A stretch of DNA of 12,720 bases. Origin: Chloroflexota bacterium (GTDB taxonomy: Bacteria > Chloroflexota > Anaerolineae > Promineifilales > Promineifilaceae). The stretch spans positions 1-12,720 of the forward strand of contig QQUD01000694.1 in the NCBI GenBank assembly GCA_008501785.1, given 5' to 3'. A program made the translations under genes and the position numbers. A model generated the notes under the pieces. That model saw only the letters and a program-made list of their open reading frames with translations, did not search any database and was not told the origin of the DNA. Of this stretch, positions 12,240 through 12,720 are shown one piece after another; the first letter of the stretch is position 1, and the number at the start of each line of letters is the position of its first letter.

Positions 12240-12720
12240 TTAGTTTTTGCTAAAGGTGTGCTGGTTGCCTTCTTGTGCATCGGCTGCCCATTGCATCGTG
12301 TAAAGATTGAAGTAGCGGCCTTGCTGGGCGAGCAGCTCTTCGTGGGTGCCTTGTTCGACAATACGGCCGTTATCCAACACCACAATCTGATCGGCATTCA
12401 CAATCGTACTCAGCCGGTGTGCAATCACAAAACTGGTGCGATCCCGCATCAAAGTTTCTAAAGCATGTTGAATTTGGCGCTCAGTAGTTGTGTCTACGCT
12501 GCTGGTGGCTTCATCCAATATCAGCAGACGTGGATCGGCTAACAATGCCCGCGCAAACGAGACCAATTGTCGCTGGCCTACACTCAAATTGACACCGTTT
12601 TCGCCAACGTCCATCTGATACCCGTCTGGCAGTTTGCTAATGAACTCATGTGCTCCGACTGCTTCGGCCGCTGCCCTGATTTCCTCATCCGTGGCGTCTA
12701 GCTTGCCATATCGAATATTA
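12240..12720 (-). CDS. ABC exporter subunit, C-terminal nucleotide-binding part (partial)
   Basis: The last 159 residues of an MsbA/LmrA-type ABC transporter; the gene continues beyond the window edge. Reading from the edge, NIRYGKLDATDEEIRAAAEA and EFISKLPDGYQ are the helical-domain segments. Next come the ABC signature LSVGQRQ (a variant of LSGGQ), Walker B LLILDEATSSVD with the D-loop, and the H-loop FVIAHRLST. The Walker A and the membrane domain lie outside the window. The internal ATG at 12614 is not a start. The gene converges on the protease gene with a 40-bp gap that holds no clear terminator. The subfamily exports drugs or lipids, but the cargo cannot be told. The palindrome at 12363 encodes DNGRI, a natural residue run at this point of ABC proteins. 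Confidence 0.93.
   Translation of the reverse strand, partial: NIRYGKLDATDEEIRAAAEAVGAHEFISKLPDGYQMDVGENGVNLSVGQRQLVSFARALLADPRLLILDEATSSVDTTTERQIQHALETLMRDRTSFVIAHRLSTIVNADQIVVLDNGRIVEQGTHEELLAQQGRYFNLYTMQWAADAQEGNQHTFSKN
12363..12370. repeat. ACGGCCGT palindrome, coding copy (ABC exporter)
   Basis: The minus strand reads it as N-G-R in the conserved LDNGRIVEQGTHEEL region. The amino acids are expected here in any case, so only the codon choice (GGC CGT) is informative. Confidence 0.7.

Noticed and set aside
303..12370. Explaining the ACGGCCGT copies as general GC-rich codon bias
   Set aside because: The window is near 50% GC, several copies are in AT-rich gaps, and CGGCCG without the A/T flanks is not enriched.

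Overview
The window looks like a piece of a Chloroflexota (Anaerolineae/Caldilineae-like) chromosome. The grounds are a secreted subtilase with a long Thr/Pro/Asn 'TNTPVPTNT' linker and a C-terminal [12 protein letters not shown] ending, both of which I associate from memory with Chloroflexota surface proteins, together with a small conserved protein of a type I recall from the same phylum. No rRNA, tRNA or transposase gene is visible, so the assignment is an inference.

Layout. Positions 1-576 carry no gene but hold a REP/BIME-like inverted repeat, an element that can fold into a three-way junction, and two long palindromes. Next, on the minus strand, come an XRE regulator with a zinc-ribbon tail (577-1002), an aspartate/glutamate racemase (1151-1843, GTG start) and a DUF4386 membrane protein (1967-2668). 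A terminator at about 2819-2860 closes a minus-strand redox cluster. In transcription order that cluster is a lipoprotein with two DUF1566 domains (7527-5734), a DUF4405 cytochrome b-like membrane protein (5623-5300), a Tat-exported FAD-binding reductase-like protein (5287-3464), a 2x[4Fe-4S] ferredoxin (3392-3171), and a broken gene that still shows both ends of a recognisable extracellular domain in two frames (3170-2888). A divergent OmpR-type two-component pair (7798-9974) sits upstream and is the obvious candidate regulator. After it come a convergent small conserved protein (9949-10359, minus), a secreted S8 protease with a structured 5' leader (10637-12199), and the C-terminal part of an ABC exporter subunit (12240 to the window edge, minus).

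The most striking signal is not a gene. The octamer palindrome ACGGCCGT (often AACGGCCGTT, inside gaaACGGCCGTttc) occurs 18 times in 12.7 kb, against about 0.2 expected at equal base frequencies. The inner hexamer CGGCCG occurs only 4 more times outside the octamer, close to its background expectation of about 3. Copies lie in gene gaps, where they extend to near-perfect palindromes of 20-40 bp, and inside coding regions in all three reading frames (as TAV, NGR/DGR or ERP). Five copies form the core of the repeated tail of the protease, four of them exactly 60 bp apart. This resembles the cyanobacterial HIP1 phenomenon or DNA-uptake-sequence families, but with a different word. The redox cluster (2805-7363) is the only long stretch without a copy.

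How the genes may work together: the membrane cytochrome, exported flavoprotein and ferredoxin look like an electron-transfer module, with the DUF1566 lipoprotein as a surface partner and the two-component system sensing an external cue. Its substrate cannot be read from the sequence.
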